A stretch of 64,000 nucleotides of DNA from Vreelandella populi (lineage in GTDB: Bacteria; Pseudomonadota; Gammaproteobacteria; Pseudomonadales; Halomonadaceae): the NCBI RefSeq assembly GCF_003989825.1, contig NZ_RZHE01000015.1, positions 496,001 through 560,000 of the forward strand, read 5' to 3'. The position numbers and the translations under genes were made by a program. Every line of letters starts with the position of its first letter. Within the stretch, counting starts at the first letter, position 1. Positions 1-8,761 of the stretch are shown here, piece by piece. Below the pieces are notes generated by a model. That model did no database searches. It was not told where the DNA came from and was given only the letters and a program-made list of their open reading frames with translations.

Positions 1-456
1 CGGCACGATCTCTGATGACATCGCCGCTAGGCCTTCCTGACGCACGCGGCCTGCGCGAGTGTTCCAGAGTTCCGGGTTGCCGATAACCGCGCCAGTATTG
101 GTGAGCGTGGCGGAGAGCAAACGGTCACTGTGCTCAGTGATCAACTGCTGGCCGATCACGCCGCCAATCGAGGTACCGGCAAAGTGAAAGCGCGACGCGC
201 CTGAAAGCTCTACCAACGCCAAGGCCTCAGCGGCCAAATCGGCGGGCGTGATCTGTTCACCGCTGACCGCCTGGCTGGCCCCGTGGCCAGGCAGGTCCCA
301 GGTCAGCACCCGGTAGCGGGGCAGCAGCGCAGGAATGACGTCATCCCACACGGCCTGGCTCATGCCCAATGGATGCGCCAGCACGACCAGTGGATTACCT
401 TGTGTACCTAGCAGCCGGTAGGCCACGCTGCGTCCATTGATGGTATGAAAAGCCAT
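1..456 (-). CDS. pcaD: 3-oxoadipate enol-lactonase, N-terminal part (cut by window edge)
   Basis: Alpha/beta hydrolase expected to open 3-oxoadipate enol-lactone to 3-oxoadipate in the cytoplasmic protocatechuate branch of the beta-ketoadipate pathway. About 152 N-terminal residues are present. The protein starts MAFHTINGRS, has the oxyanion-hole stretch LAHPLGMS and the nucleophile elbow GTSIGG. The ATG at 456 follows a GGAGG-like site. It lies 10 bases downstream of pcaF on the same strand, so it is probably the fourth gene of a pcaIJFD operon. Other alpha/beta hydrolases look similar; the neighbours decide the name. The C-terminal Asp/His of the triad lie outside the window. Confidence 0.85.
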   Translation of the reverse strand, partial: MAFHTINGRSVAYRLLGTQGNPLVVLAHPLGMSQAVWDDVIPALLPRYRVLTWDLPGHGASQAVSGEQITPADLAAEALALVELSGASRFHFAGTSIGGVIGQQLITEHSDRLLSATLTNTGAVIGNPELWNTRAGRVRQEGLAAMSSEIVP

Positions 457-466
457 ACTACCTCCG

Positions 467-1669
467 TTAAGCGCGCTCAATCAGTGTGGCAATACCCTGG
501 CCTACGCCCACGCACATGGTGCACAGTGCGTAGCGCTTGCCACTATTTTGTAGCTCGTAGGCAGCGGTAAGCAGCAGGCGTGCGCCGGACATGCCCAGCG
601 GATGGCCAAGGGCGATTCCACCACCGTTGGGATTTACCCGCGGGTCGTCGTCTTCAAGGCCCAGGTCGCGCATGCAGGCCAGTGCCTGGGCGGCAAACGC
701 TTCGTTAAACTCAAATACATCGATCTCATCCAGAGAAATACCGGTACGCTTGAGCAGTTTCTGCACGGCGGGAACCGGGCCGTAACCCATGATGCTTGGT
801 TCAACGCCCGCTGTTGCCATACCGATAATCTTGGCCATGGGCGTCAGGCCGTGCTGTTTAACCGCTGACTCGCTGGCCACCAGCATGGCTGCCGCGCCAT
901 CGTTGACGCCGGAGGCGTTGCCAGCGGTTACGCTGCCGCCTTCACGGAAGGGCGTAGGCAAAGCAGCAAGCTTCTCCAACGTGGTTTCCCGCAAGTGCTC
1001 ATCCTGATCAAAAATCAGTGGCTCCTGCTTGCGGCGAGGTATTTCGATAGGGGTGATTTCCTGAGCAAACCGGCCAGCTTGCTGTGCGGTGGCCGCTTTC
1101 TGCTGAGAGCGCAGCGCAAAAGCATCCTGATCTTCTCGGGAAATATTGAACTGCTCGGCGACGTTTTCCGCCGTTTCCGGCATGGAGTCGATCCCGAACG
1201 CCTTCTTCATCAGCGGGTTCACAAAGCGCCAGCCGATAGTGGTATCTTCGATTTTCTGACCGCGAGAGAAGGCGCTATCGGCCTTGCCCATCACATAGGG
1301 CGCCCGGGACATGGATTCCACGCCACCAGCCAGCGCCAGCTCCATTTCACCGGCTTTAATTGCCCGAAATGCCGTACCTACCGCGTCCATACCCGAACCG
1401 CACAGGCGGTTCATGGTGGTGCCAGGGACCGAGGTGGGGATACCTGCCAAGAGCGACGACATGCGCGCCACGTTACGGTTATCTTCACCGGCCTGGTTGG
1501 CGCAGCCCATAAACACTTCTTCAATCGCGGCAGGATCGAGATCCGGCGCATCCGCTAGCACGGCTTTAAATATCGTGGCGGCGAAATCGTCCGGACGCAC
1601 GCTTGCCAGCGTACCACCAAACCTGCCAACGGCAGTGCGTCGCGGGTGACATAAATAAACGTTTGTCAT
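467..1669 (-). CDS. pcaF: 3-oxoadipyl-CoA thiolase
   Basis: Thiolase of 400 aa that splits 3-oxoadipyl-CoA into succinyl-CoA and acetyl-CoA, the last step of the beta-ketoadipate pathway. The nucleophilic cysteine sits in [10 protein letters not shown] (near residue 90), the catalytic His in [14 protein letters not shown] and the second Cys in MCVGVGQG, close to the C-terminus. I chose the ATG at 1669 because AAGGAG lies 6 bases before it; an in-frame TTG two codons upstream overlaps that spacer. It lies 10 bases after pcaJ. The length matches PcaF of proteobacteria. A general acetyl-CoA acetyltransferase is possible on sequence alone, but the pcaIJ context argues for PcaF. Confidence 0.93.
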   Translation of the reverse strand: MTNVYLCHPRRTAVGRFGGTLASVRPDDFAATIFKAVLADAPDLDPAAIEEVFMGCANQAGEDNRNVARMSSLLAGIPTSVPGTTMNRLCGSGMDAVGTAFRAIKAGEMELALAGGVESMSRAPYVMGKADSAFSRGQKIEDTTIGWRFVNPLMKKAFGIDSMPETAENVAEQFNISREDQDAFALRSQQKAATAQQAGRFAQEITPIEIPRRKQEPLIFDQDEHLRETTLEKLAALPTPFREGGSVTAGNASGVNDGAAAMLVASESAVKQHGLTPMAKIIGMATAGVEPSIMGYGPVPAVQKLLKRTGISLDEIDVFEFNEAFAAQALACMRDLGLEDDDPRVNPNGGGIALGHPLGMSGARLLLTAAYELQNSGKRYALCTMCVGVGQGIATLIERA

Positions 1670-1679
1670 GACCAACTCC

Positions 1680-2453
1680 TTATTCGCCCGTATGGGCGCG
1701 TTCGGTGCGGGCTTTCAGCTCGCGCAGGATCTCAAGCTCTTTTTCGCTGGGCTCAGGGGTACTCTCAAGCTGGTCGGCAAAGCGTACTTCCCAGCCCGTT
1801 GCGTCCATTACCTCTTCACGGGTCACTCCAGGATGCAGCGATACCACCATAAGCTCTTTGGTCTCTGGGTCGGGCTTCATCACACATAAATCGGTGATGA
1901 CACGGGTCGGACCTTTACCGATATTAGGTACGTTATCGCGCCCTTTGCCGTCACGGCCAAAGCCTAGCGTAGTAACAAAATCGACATCTTTTACAAAAGC
2001 ACGCTTAGAGTGCTTCAAGGTGATAAATACTTCGCCCGCGTTAGTGGCAATTTCTGGCGCACCGCCGCCGCCCGGCAGGCGTACTTTAGGCGCTTTGTAA
2101 TCGCCAATCAGCGTCGTATTAAGATTAGCAAAGCGGTCGATTTGTGCGGTACCCAAAAAGCCCACGTTCACTTTGCCGCCCTGCAGCCAGTAGCGGAACA
2201 TCTCGGGCACTGCCACGGTGGTCAGCGCTGATTCACACAGCTCGCCGTCGCCGATAGAGAGCGGCAGAATATCAGGCTTAGTTTGCAGCGTGCCGGATTC
2301 GTAAATCAGCACCACGTCGGGCGCATGTGTTAGCCGCGCCAGATTAGCGGCCTCTGAGGGCAGCCCAATGCCTACAAAACAGGTAGTGCCATTTTCCAGC
2401 GCCCGCGCAGCGGTCACCGACATCATTTCAGAAGCGGTATATTCCAGGCTCAT
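1680..2453 (-). CDS. pcaJ: 3-oxoadipate CoA-transferase, subunit B
   Basis: Beta subunit (257 aa) of succinyl-CoA:3-oxoadipate CoA-transferase, which activates 3-oxoadipate for thiolysis. The family's catalytic glutamate motif appears as YESGTLQ near residue 52, and the glycine-rich LPGGGGAPEIA segment typical of the beta subunit follows. The start ATG shares one base with the stop of pcaI (TGATG), so the two subunits are translationally coupled. The C-terminal tail is charged and rich in Glu/Arg. Acetoacetate CoA-transferase subunit B is related, but pcaF, pcaD and pcaB around it support the 3-oxoadipate role. Confidence 0.93.
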   Translation of the reverse strand: MSLEYTASEMMSVTAARALENGTTCFVGIGLPSEAANLARLTHAPDVVLIYESGTLQTKPDILPLSIGDGELCESALTTVAVPEMFRYWLQGGKVNVGFLGTAQIDRFANLNTTLIGDYKAPKVRLPGGGGAPEIATNAGEVFITLKHSKRAFVKDVDFVTTLGFGRDGKGRDNVPNIGKGPTRVITDLCVMKPDPETKELMVVSLHPGVTREEVMDATGWEVRFADQLESTPEPSEKELEILRELKARTERAHTGE

Positions 2454-3271
2454 CAGGCGTTCTCCTCTGCGCGGTAGACGTTGTCATCAAGCCACTGGGT
2501 AAAAGTGTCACGATCGCGAGCGATAACATCCCACTCTTTATAGAAGCGGTTGCTGCGGCCGTAATAGCCGTGGGTGTAAGAGGGCAGTGCGCCTTTTTCA
2601 GCCACCGCAACGGCACTGATGGCCCAGCTGGGAATCACACAGGCGTTAGGATGCGCCTTCAGATCGTCGACGATCTCCTCCACCGTGACGATGCTGTGCT
2701 TGGCCGCGAGAACGGCCTCTTTCTGTACGCCGACAATCCCTTCTACCAGCACGTTACCCTGGCGATCCGCCCGCTGGGCATGAACGATGGAAACATCAGG
2801 GCGCACCGACGGCACCGCTGCCAGCCGCTCGCCAGTAAACGGGCACTCAATGAACTTGATCTGATCGTTCACGCTGGGCAATTCGCTGCCGATGTAGCCT
2901 CGGAAAACGGCAAGTGGTAAACCCGCCGCCCCTGCTTCAAAGGCACAGGCCATGGCCGCGTGGCTGTGTTCAAGAATCTCAATCTTATGCGGCCAGCCTT
3001 TCTCCACGGCATCACGCAGGCGATGCAACGACCCGACACCTGGGTTACCGCCCCAGGAGAAAATCACTTTTTTAGCGCAGCCTGCGCCAATCAGCTGGTC
3101 GTAGATGATATCGGGGGTCATGCGGATCAGCGTCAGATCACGCTTTTTCTGACGGATCACTTCGTGACCAGCGGCAAATGGAATCAGGTGGGTAAAGCCT
3201 TCCATGGCCACGGTAGCGCCGTCTTGAACGTAGCGCGCTACCGCGTCATGTAAGCTGAGAAACTCGGCCAT
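2453..3271 (-). CDS. pcaI: 3-oxoadipate CoA-transferase, subunit A
   Basis: Alpha subunit (272 aa) of the 3-oxoadipate CoA-transferase heteromer. It begins MAEFLSLHDAV and carries the Gly-rich CoA-binding segment GNPGVGSLHRL and the PDVSIVHAQRAD segment typical of the larger class of alpha subunits. An AAGAGG site lies 9 bases upstream of the ATG at 3271. It is the first gene of the minus-strand pcaIJFD operon; the 200-base gap in front of it contains a perfect 15-bp palindrome (3328-3342) likely bound by an IclR-type activator. Confidence 0.93.
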   Translation of the reverse strand: MAEFLSLHDAVARYVQDGATVAMEGFTHLIPFAAGHEVIRQKKRDLTLIRMTPDIIYDQLIGAGCAKKVIFSWGGNPGVGSLHRLRDAVEKGWPHKIEILEHSHAAMACAFEAGAAGLPLAVFRGYIGSELPSVNDQIKFIECPFTGERLAAVPSVRPDVSIVHAQRADRQGNVLVEGIVGVQKEAVLAAKHSIVTVEEIVDDLKAHPNACVIPSWAISAVAVAEKGALPSYTHGYYGRSNRFYKEWDVIARDRDTFTQWLDDNVYRAEENA

Positions 3272-3326
3272 GATGGGTGCCTCTTAGCGGGTCGTTGGCA
3301 TACTTGTTAATGAACTACTAACAAAT

Positions 3327-3343
3327 TGTTCGTAAAGCGAACA
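3327..3343. promoter_or_regulatory. IclR-type operator upstream of pcaIJFD
   Basis: The sequence GTTCGTAAAGCGAAC (3328-3342) is a perfect inverted repeat, GTTCG-N5-CGAAC, extended by one T/A pair on each side. Two further CGAAC half sites follow at 3357-3361 and 3372-3376. It lies 57 bases upstream of the pcaI start, and the same arms occur at 4894, 16763 (one mismatch) and 16913. IclR-family regulators of protocatechuate genes (PcaU, PcaR, PobR) are known to bind sites with GTTCG-type arms; binding here is inferred. Confidence 0.65.
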
Positions 3344-3475
3344 TAGATCCTCTATACGAACAAGTTACTGCCGAACGTGAATGGGGTCAAACCCCACTCA
3401 CACATGCCTAAAGTCACACTACGACGCCTGACTATTTCAAAGCCTTAATTAAGCCTTTATTTTTAAAGAAAATTT

Positions 3476-4813
3476 TTAAGATTCCAGCCATGTCCTGGCA
3501 CGTTTGACCTGAGCCACGCTGCTACCAAGGTATAAAGCCGGATCACAAGCTTTACGTAGCGAGTCGTTATCGATAGTTCCGTTTGCCTCAGAGTGCCCGG
3601 CCAGCACTTCAATCAACACGTCCGAATAATGCCGGGATTCGCGGCGTGAAGTTTCCGCCGCCGCCGCACTTAGCGCTTTGGCGTTATCCACGCCTAGCGC
3701 CGGAGTCAGCAGCCGCGCCACCGGTTCAGCCATGATGCCTCCCCCCGTAGCCGCCAAGTTGCGCCACATGTTATCGGGATACACTTCAAGCCCTTCAAGT
3801 AGCACGGCCACCTGCTCCAGCGCGCCTTCCACCAGTAGTACGCTTTCCATTAACGGCGCCCATTCGGCATGCCATTCCCCTAGCCCGCGCTCCAGGGGCT
3901 GGGCGGTCGCGTTTAGTAATACGCTGGCATGCCCATGTACTTGCCTTGCCGCGCCCCTGATCAACGCGCTGCGCACCGGGTTGCGCTTATGGGGCATCGA
4001 GGAGGACTCCCCCATCCCCGGTGCCGAGGGCTCGGCCACCTCGCCTACTTCGGTCTGGGTAAGCAGCGATACATCCAGGGCCAGTTTCTCGGCAGCGCCA
4101 GCTACGGCATCCAGCGCCGTACCGAGGGCATGAATGGGATAACGGTCGGTATGCCAGGGCAGTACCGGTGCTGCCAAGCCTAGCTTTTCAGCCAAGGCGT
4201 CCATCCACTCAAGCCCCAGTGCATCCCGCCCGGAGTGCACGCCCACCGCTCCGCCAAACTGAACGGGGAGTTCAATATCACCTAAACGTCGACGCGCCTG
4301 CTCCAGGCCCACGGCCCAGTGAGACACCTTGACGCCAAAGGTAATCGGCAGCGCCTGCTGCATTAGGGTGCGCCCGACCATGGGCGTATTGCTGTGTGTG
4401 TTCATGAGATCTATCGCCGCCGAGCGGCAGCGCAGCAGCAGGCTATCCAACGCGGCCAGGCGCGGTTTAAGTAACAGCATCAACGCAGAATCGACGACAT
4501 CCTGGCTCGTCGCCCCCTGATGCCAGTAACGCTTGAGGCCATCTGCGAGCAGCGCACGGCTCTGTTTGACGAACGGAATGGCGACGTTGCCTCCGCTGGC
4601 GATGCCCTCGGCCATCTCAGCGATATCAAAAGAGGCATCTTCCAGCTGAGCGCGCATCTGCTGACTTGTGCCAGCAGGCAGTGCGCCACTGGCTTCCTGA
4701 ACGTCAGCCAAGGCCAGTTCAAAGGCCAGCATGGCCCGGACCATGGCGTCTTCATCACAGGCAGCCAAGGCGCTTTGACTCATAAACGGATGTTTTAAAA
4801 ATGCTGAGGGCAT
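3476..4813 (-). CDS. pcaB: 3-carboxy-cis,cis-muconate cycloisomerase
   Basis: Fumarase/aspartase-superfamily enzyme (445 aa) that lactonises 3-carboxy-cis,cis-muconate, the ring-cleavage product of protocatechuate. The superfamily signature is present as GESSSMPHKRNPV around residue 270, and the start MPSAFLKHPFMS resembles PcaB. I chose ATG 4813 because AGGAGG lies 10 bases before it; an upstream ATG at 4855 has no ribosome-binding site. It is read in the same direction as pcaI but separated by 204 bases and preceded by its own GTTCG-N5-CGAAC palindrome, so it is a second transcription unit of the same regulon. Adenylosuccinate lyase is excluded by sequence character and context. Confidence 0.9.
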   Translation of the reverse strand: MPSAFLKHPFMSQSALAACDEDAMVRAMLAFELALADVQEASGALPAGTSQQMRAQLEDASFDIAEMAEGIASGGNVAIPFVKQSRALLADGLKRYWHQGATSQDVVDSALMLLLKPRLAALDSLLLRCRSAAIDLMNTHSNTPMVGRTLMQQALPITFGVKVSHWAVGLEQARRRLGDIELPVQFGGAVGVHSGRDALGLEWMDALAEKLGLAAPVLPWHTDRYPIHALGTALDAVAGAAEKLALDVSLLTQTEVGEVAEPSAPGMGESSSMPHKRNPVRSALIRGAARQVHGHASVLLNATAQPLERGLGEWHAEWAPLMESVLLVEGALEQVAVLLEGLEVYPDNMWRNLAATGGGIMAEPVARLLTPALGVDNAKALSAAAAETSRRESRHYSDVLIEVLAGHSEANGTIDNDSLRKACDPALYLGSSVAQVKRARTWLES

Positions 4814-4893
4814 GGGCGCAAGGCCTCCTAGTAACGTGATCCAGAGCCTGAACATAGCGCAAAAAGATATGATTTAGAAAAGTTTGTACTTAT

Positions 4894-4908
4894 GTTCGCT
4901 ATTCGAAC
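4894..4908. promoter_or_regulatory. IclR-type operator upstream of pcaB
   Basis: GTTCGCTATTCGAAC is a perfect GTTCG-N5-CGAAC inverted repeat 80 bases upstream of the chosen pcaB start. It has the same arms as the sites before pcaI and before the iclR gene, but a different spacer. A further CGAAC half site lies at 4930-4934. Regulation by the IclR protein encoded at 16991 is inference. Confidence 0.65.
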
Positions 4909-4994
4909 TACGGACTGAACAGACAGGTGCGAACTTGCCGCTGACGTGTGGCTTCGCAAAGCTGGTTTATGCATCGCCCCCAGCGGACGCTTGT

Positions 4995-5666
4995 TTACTT
5001 CTGAGGATTGGCTTCGTCAAGGCGTACGTAACGAAGCACCATCTCGGCTACGTGATCCTCTAACTTACGCTGGTTTTCCGGCGCGGCTTGCTGCCAGTCA
5101 AAAATCCGCGAGAAGGTGTGCTGGTTGGAGACGTTGAAAAACGACAGTGCACTAATCAGCCAGTGCAATTCACGGGGGTCCAGGCCTTCGCGAAAATAGC
5201 CTTCTGCCACACCACGCGCATAAACGCTGGTCAGCACATCAATTACGCCCGCATTAAGTGACTGAATTAATGCGGACTGCGCCAGGTAACGACCATGATG
5301 GATATTTTCGATCATTACCAAACGAATGAAATCAGGGTTTTGGACGTGATGGCGAAAGGTGAACCGGACAAGTCGACTTAGCGCCTCAAGGGGAGCCAAA
5401 TGGTCAAGGTCAAGCTCGGCCTCTTGTAAGCGCACTTTTTGATAAGCGGCTTCCAGCGTATGCAAGTAAAGCGTCTCTTTATCCTTGAAGTAGTAGTAGA
5501 TCATGCGCTTGGAAGCGCGGGTTTTCTCGGCAATTTCATCGATTCGAGCCCCTGAAAGGCCTTTTTCGGAAAACTCACGCATGGCCACTGCCAGGATATC
5601 GGCCTGCACGGATTCGGGATCGTTTTTACGTCGTGTAGTGGAGGATGTCTTTGGATGAGCTGCCAT
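4995..5666 (-). CDS. TetR/AcrR-family transcriptional regulator
   Basis: Regulator of 223 aa with an N-terminal helix-turn-helix (ILAVAMREFSEKGL, then IDEIAEKTRASKRMIYYYF, about residues 23-62) and a C-terminal ligand domain containing the FRHHVQNPDFIRLVMIEN stretch seen in TetR_C-type regulators. The ATG at 5666 has AAAGG 7 bases upstream; an alternative ATG at 5687 has none. It is divergent from the TRAP/dehydroshikimate dehydratase operon, so it probably controls that operon and itself in response to a hydroaromatic acid or intermediate. The ligand cannot be read from sequence. Confidence 0.88.
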   Translation of the reverse strand: MAAHPKTSSTTRRKNDPESVQADILAVAMREFSEKGLSGARIDEIAEKTRASKRMIYYYFKDKETLYLHTLEAAYQKVRLQEAELDLDHLAPLEALSRLVRFTFRHHVQNPDFIRLVMIENIHHGRYLAQSALIQSLNAGVIDVLTSVYARGVAEGYFREGLDPRELHWLISALSFFNVSNQHTFSRIFDWQQAAPENQRKLEDHVAEMVLRYVRLDEANPQK

Positions 5667-5687
5667 TGGCTGACCTTTTATTATCAT

Positions 5688-5740
5688 GACCGTCTTTGGT
5701 CTACTATCTCATAGCTTGACTGAACGTACCATTTCGTACA
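5688..5740. promoter_or_regulatory. Candidate TetR operator region between regulator and TRAP operon
   Basis: The divergent gap contains GACC-GTCTTT-GGTC (5688-5701), an inverted repeat just before the regulator start, and a tandem pair CGTACCATTT / CGTACATTGT (5725-5744) nearer dctP. Either could be the operator. The evidence is position and symmetry only. Confidence 0.35.
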
Positions 5741-5831
5741 TTGTTTTTGGGCAGATTTAAACAGTAAAAACACGCCATTGCTTACGCTCTTGAAACCTTA
5801 TAACAACTGCCCCGACAAGAGGACAATAACA

Positions 5832-6872
5832 ATGCCTTATAAATATTTTATAAAGCAAACTCCCATGAAACGCATGCTCACGGTCGCGCTTACCGCCACT
5901 ATGCTCACGGCCGCCGCCAATGCTTCCGCTCAGACACTGCGCTTTGCTCACGTTGATCCAGATGATTGGACCACGTCTAAAAAAGGCGCAGCAGGGCAGG
6001 TGTTCAAGAACCTGGTGGAAGCAGAAACCGATCTTAAAGTGGAGTTATATCCTGCGGGTTCGCTAGGCGGTGAAACCGAGCTGATTGAAGGCGCACAGGA
6101 CGGCACCATCAGCATCGCTATGGTCTCCGGTTCCTATGCCAACTTCTGCCCGGCAGTTGCCGTAACCGATATTCCTTACACCTTCCCATCGGCGCCAGTG
6201 GCATGGCAGGTAATGGACGGCGAATTCGGCACTGCGCTTGCTGAGCACTGCTTGGAACAGACAGGCCTGCGCACGCTGGCTTACGGCGAGACGGGCTTTC
6301 GCCACTTCACCAACTCGGTGCGTACTATCAACTCGCCGGAAGACATGAAAGGCCTGAAATTCCGCGTACAAACCATCCCGCTTTATATCGAAATGATGCG
6401 TGGCCTGGGAGCTGAGCCGCAGGGTATTACCTGGGGTGAAGTACCGACAGCCCTGGCGACCGGCGTGGTAGATGGCCAGGAAAACCCCATTTCGGTGATC
6501 TACGGCAACAACTTCCACGAATTTCAGGACTACCTGACGCTGGATCGCCACGTGTATGGCGTTGACCACCTGCTGATCAACGACGACATCTTCCAGTCGC
6601 TTAGCGAAGAAGAACAGGCTGCCGTGAAACGTGCCGCCATGGTTGCGGGTACCACTGGACGCGCCATTCAGCAGTTCAATTCCGCAGAAGGCATTGCCAA
6701 ACTGGAAGCCGCAGGTATGGAAATTACCCAGCCCAACGCTGAGCAGATGGAAGCGTTCCGGGAAGCGGCTCAACCGCCGGTTCAGGCTTACCTGCGCGAC
6801 GAACTTGGTGATGATGCAGAGTGGATTGACCGCCTTTCTGCCGCGGTTAGTGAGGCGTCCGAGCGCTTCTAA
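5832..6872 (+). CDS. dctP: TRAP transporter solute-binding protein
   Basis: Periplasmic DctP-type binding protein (346 aa) of a TRAP carboxylate transporter. It has a signal peptide with a charged start and a hydrophobic core ending ANASAQ, then the mature start TLRFAHVDPDDW. The TRAP signature is seen as GLKFRVQTIPLYIEMMRGLG and the region VDGQENPISV, which carries substrate-contacting residues in this family. The start at 5832 has AGAGGA 8 bases upstream; the ATG at 5865 has no such site. dctQ and dctM follow on the same strand, then genes of quinate/shikimate breakdown. Uptake of quinate, shikimate or dehydroshikimate is inferred from context. Confidence 0.9.
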   Translation: MPYKYFIKQTPMKRMLTVALTATMLTAAANASAQTLRFAHVDPDDWTTSKKGAAGQVFKNLVEAETDLKVELYPAGSLGGETELIEGAQDGTISIAMVSGSYANFCPAVAVTDIPYTFPSAPVAWQVMDGEFGTALAEHCLEQTGLRTLAYGETGFRHFTNSVRTINSPEDMKGLKFRVQTIPLYIEMMRGLGAEPQGITWGEVPTALATGVVDGQENPISVIYGNNFHEFQDYLTLDRHVYGVDHLLINDDIFQSLSEEEQAAVKRAAMVAGTTGRAIQQFNSAEGIAKLEAAGMEITQPNAEQMEAFREAAQPPVQAYLRDELGDDAEWIDRLSAAVSEASERF

Positions 6873-6973
6873 CCCTGGTTGCTCAAAGCATTTTGTGAGA
6901 AAGCACTTTGCGAGTGGGCCAGCCTGGCCCGCTCTTGCTCCTGCGTACCTGACTACCGATTGAAGGTGCCCTT

Positions 6974-7471
6974 ATGTCCCATCTTCTTGCCCGGATACAT
7001 CGTGGCCTGATCCTGTTCAATGGCAGCTTGGCAGGCCTTGCCATGGTGCTTATTTTTCTATTGGTCGCAGGCAATGCCTTTGCGCGCTATACCTATGGCG
7101 GCTCCATTAGCTGGGGAGAAGATACCGCCATCTATCTGATGATTTACGGTCTGATGTTTGGCATGGCGTGGGCGTACCTACAGGACAAGCATATCGGCTT
7201 TGATCTTATCCGCCGCTTGCTGCCTCCACGCTGGCTGCGCTGGCAGGCAGTGGCTATCGACCTTGTGGTGCTAGCCGTCGGCGTTGGCTTGATGGTGTCA
7301 GCCATTGAATTTATCGCCGCTCGCGGTAACCGCACCTCCTCAAGTACCGGGATACCGATGTGGGTCTTTCAAACATCGATGCTGATGGGAGGCGGTCTGC
7401 TCAGCCTTTCGGCTCTGGTAATGGGCGCACAGCGTTTGAGTGGACGCTCTGATGGGGAGCCATCACCATGA
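6974..7471 (+). CDS. dctQ: TRAP transporter small membrane subunit
   Basis: Small integral-membrane subunit (165 aa) of the TRAP transporter, with about four transmembrane helices. Family features visible are the first helix ending near NAFARYTYGGSISWGEDTA and the GMAWAYLQDKHIGFDLI segment of DctQ proteins. A GAAGGTG site precedes the ATG. It overlaps dctM by four bases (ATGA), the usual arrangement for Q-M subunit pairs that assemble together. It lies 101 bases after dctP. Confidence 0.9.
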   Translation: MSHLLARIHRGLILFNGSLAGLAMVLIFLLVAGNAFARYTYGGSISWGEDTAIYLMIYGLMFGMAWAYLQDKHIGFDLIRRLLPPRWLRWQAVAIDLVVLAVGVGLMVSAIEFIAARGNRTSSSTGIPMWVFQTSMLMGGGLLSLSALVMGAQRLSGRSDGEPSP

Positions 7472-8733
7472 TTTTTGTACTGCTTTTAGCTCTCATATTA
7501 CTGGGAGTACCGTTTGCCTTTGCCATTCTGGGTACCCTCACGGTGCTGATGAGCACCGGCGATCTGCCCTACCATATTCGTATTGTGTCGCAGCAGTTTT
7601 TTGGCGGTATGGAGTCTTTTCCGCTGCTGGCAATACCGCTGTTCATTCTGGCCGGCGAGCTGATGAACGAAGCGGGCATCACGCACCGGATCATTAACCT
7701 GGCCACGGCCATTGTCGGTCGTCTCAAGGCGGGGCTGGCACACGTCAATATCTGGGCCTCGGTGATTTTTGCCGGGCTTTCCGGCTCAGCGATTGCCGAT
7801 ACTTCAGCCCTTGGCCGGGTATTTATCCCCTCAATGGAAAAAGAGGGCTACCCGCGTGATTTTGCCGCCGCCCTCACCGCGGCGTCATCGGTGATTGGCC
7901 CGATTATACCCCCCAGTATTCCGGTGATTATCTACGCCCTCACGGTGTCAGGTGTGTCAGTGCCGGGGCTCTTCTTGGCCGGTATCGTCCCGGGCTTTTT
8001 GCTGGCGTTGGGGCTTTCCATCTACGTCTACTTTTTTGCTGGCGACCTGGGTGCCACGCAGTCCAGGCAGCAGTCGCGCCGTCATGCGCTTCTGAATGGC
8101 CTTTTGCCCGCTCTCATGCCGGTCTTTGTGGTAGGCGCCATTCTTGCTGGCATTGTAACACCGACTGAAGCAGCGGCCTTTGCCGTGGTATATGCGTTGA
8201 TTCTTGGCGTGGTGCTCTACCGCAATATCAAGCTGGTTAATCTGCCCGGCATCTTCGCCCGCGCCATGCGCGATAGCGCAGTCATCATGGTCATTATGGG
8301 TGCCGTTGCGGCCGCCAACTGGGTACTGACGTTTGAACGCGTGCCTAACATGCTCACCGAGTGGGCGCTGATGAATATCGATACCCAGTGGACCTTCCTG
8401 ATTGCCGTCATTCTGCTGCTCCTGGTAGTAGGACTGTTTCTGGAAGGGATCGCGGCCATTCTGGTGCTGGTACCCATTCTTCACCCCATTGCCATGGCGC
8501 TGGGCATTGACCCACTGCACTTTGGGATCGTGGTGATCTTCAACCTGATGATGGGCCTGATCACGCCACCCATGGGGCTCTGCCTGTTTGTCGCCGACTC
8601 GGTTTCCGGCGTGGGAATGGGGGCCATTATCCGCCGCATTATGCCGATGCTGGGCGTACAGTTCTTGATTCTGCTGCTGATCACGTTTGTACCCACGCTG
8701 GTTACCTTCCTGCCGCGCCTGTTTGGCTATTGA
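7468..8733 (+). CDS. dctM: TRAP transporter large permease subunit
   Basis: Large membrane subunit (421 aa) that moves the substrate with sodium ions. It is almost wholly hydrophobic and contains the DctM hallmarks FPLLAIPLFILAGELMN, FAGLSGSAIADTSALG and IGPIIPPSIPVIIYA, and near the C-terminus LMMGLITPPMGLCLF. The length is normal for the family. Its start overlaps the dctQ stop by four bases, and the dehydratase gene follows after 28 bases, which supports a single dctPQM-quiC-aroE transcript. Confidence 0.93.
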   Translation: MIFVLLLALILLGVPFAFAILGTLTVLMSTGDLPYHIRIVSQQFFGGMESFPLLAIPLFILAGELMNEAGITHRIINLATAIVGRLKAGLAHVNIWASVIFAGLSGSAIADTSALGRVFIPSMEKEGYPRDFAAALTAASSVIGPIIPPSIPVIIYALTVSGVSVPGLFLAGIVPGFLLALGLSIYVYFFAGDLGATQSRQQSRRHALLNGLLPALMPVFVVGAILAGIVTPTEAAAFAVVYALILGVVLYRNIKLVNLPGIFARAMRDSAVIMVIMGAVAAANWVLTFERVPNMLTEWALMNIDTQWTFLIAVILLLLVVGLFLEGIAAILVLVPILHPIAMALGIDPLHFGIVVIFNLMMGLITPPMGLCLFVADSVSGVGMGAIIRRIMPMLGVQFLILLLITFVPTLVTFLPRLFGY

Positions 8734-8761
8734 TTTTACTGAATGCAAGGAGCGTAATGCC

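Noticed and set aside
3421..3475. AT-rich stretch with TTAATTAA after pcaB as a terminator
   Set aside because: The symmetry is limited to an AT-only core and no GC stem precedes a T-run.
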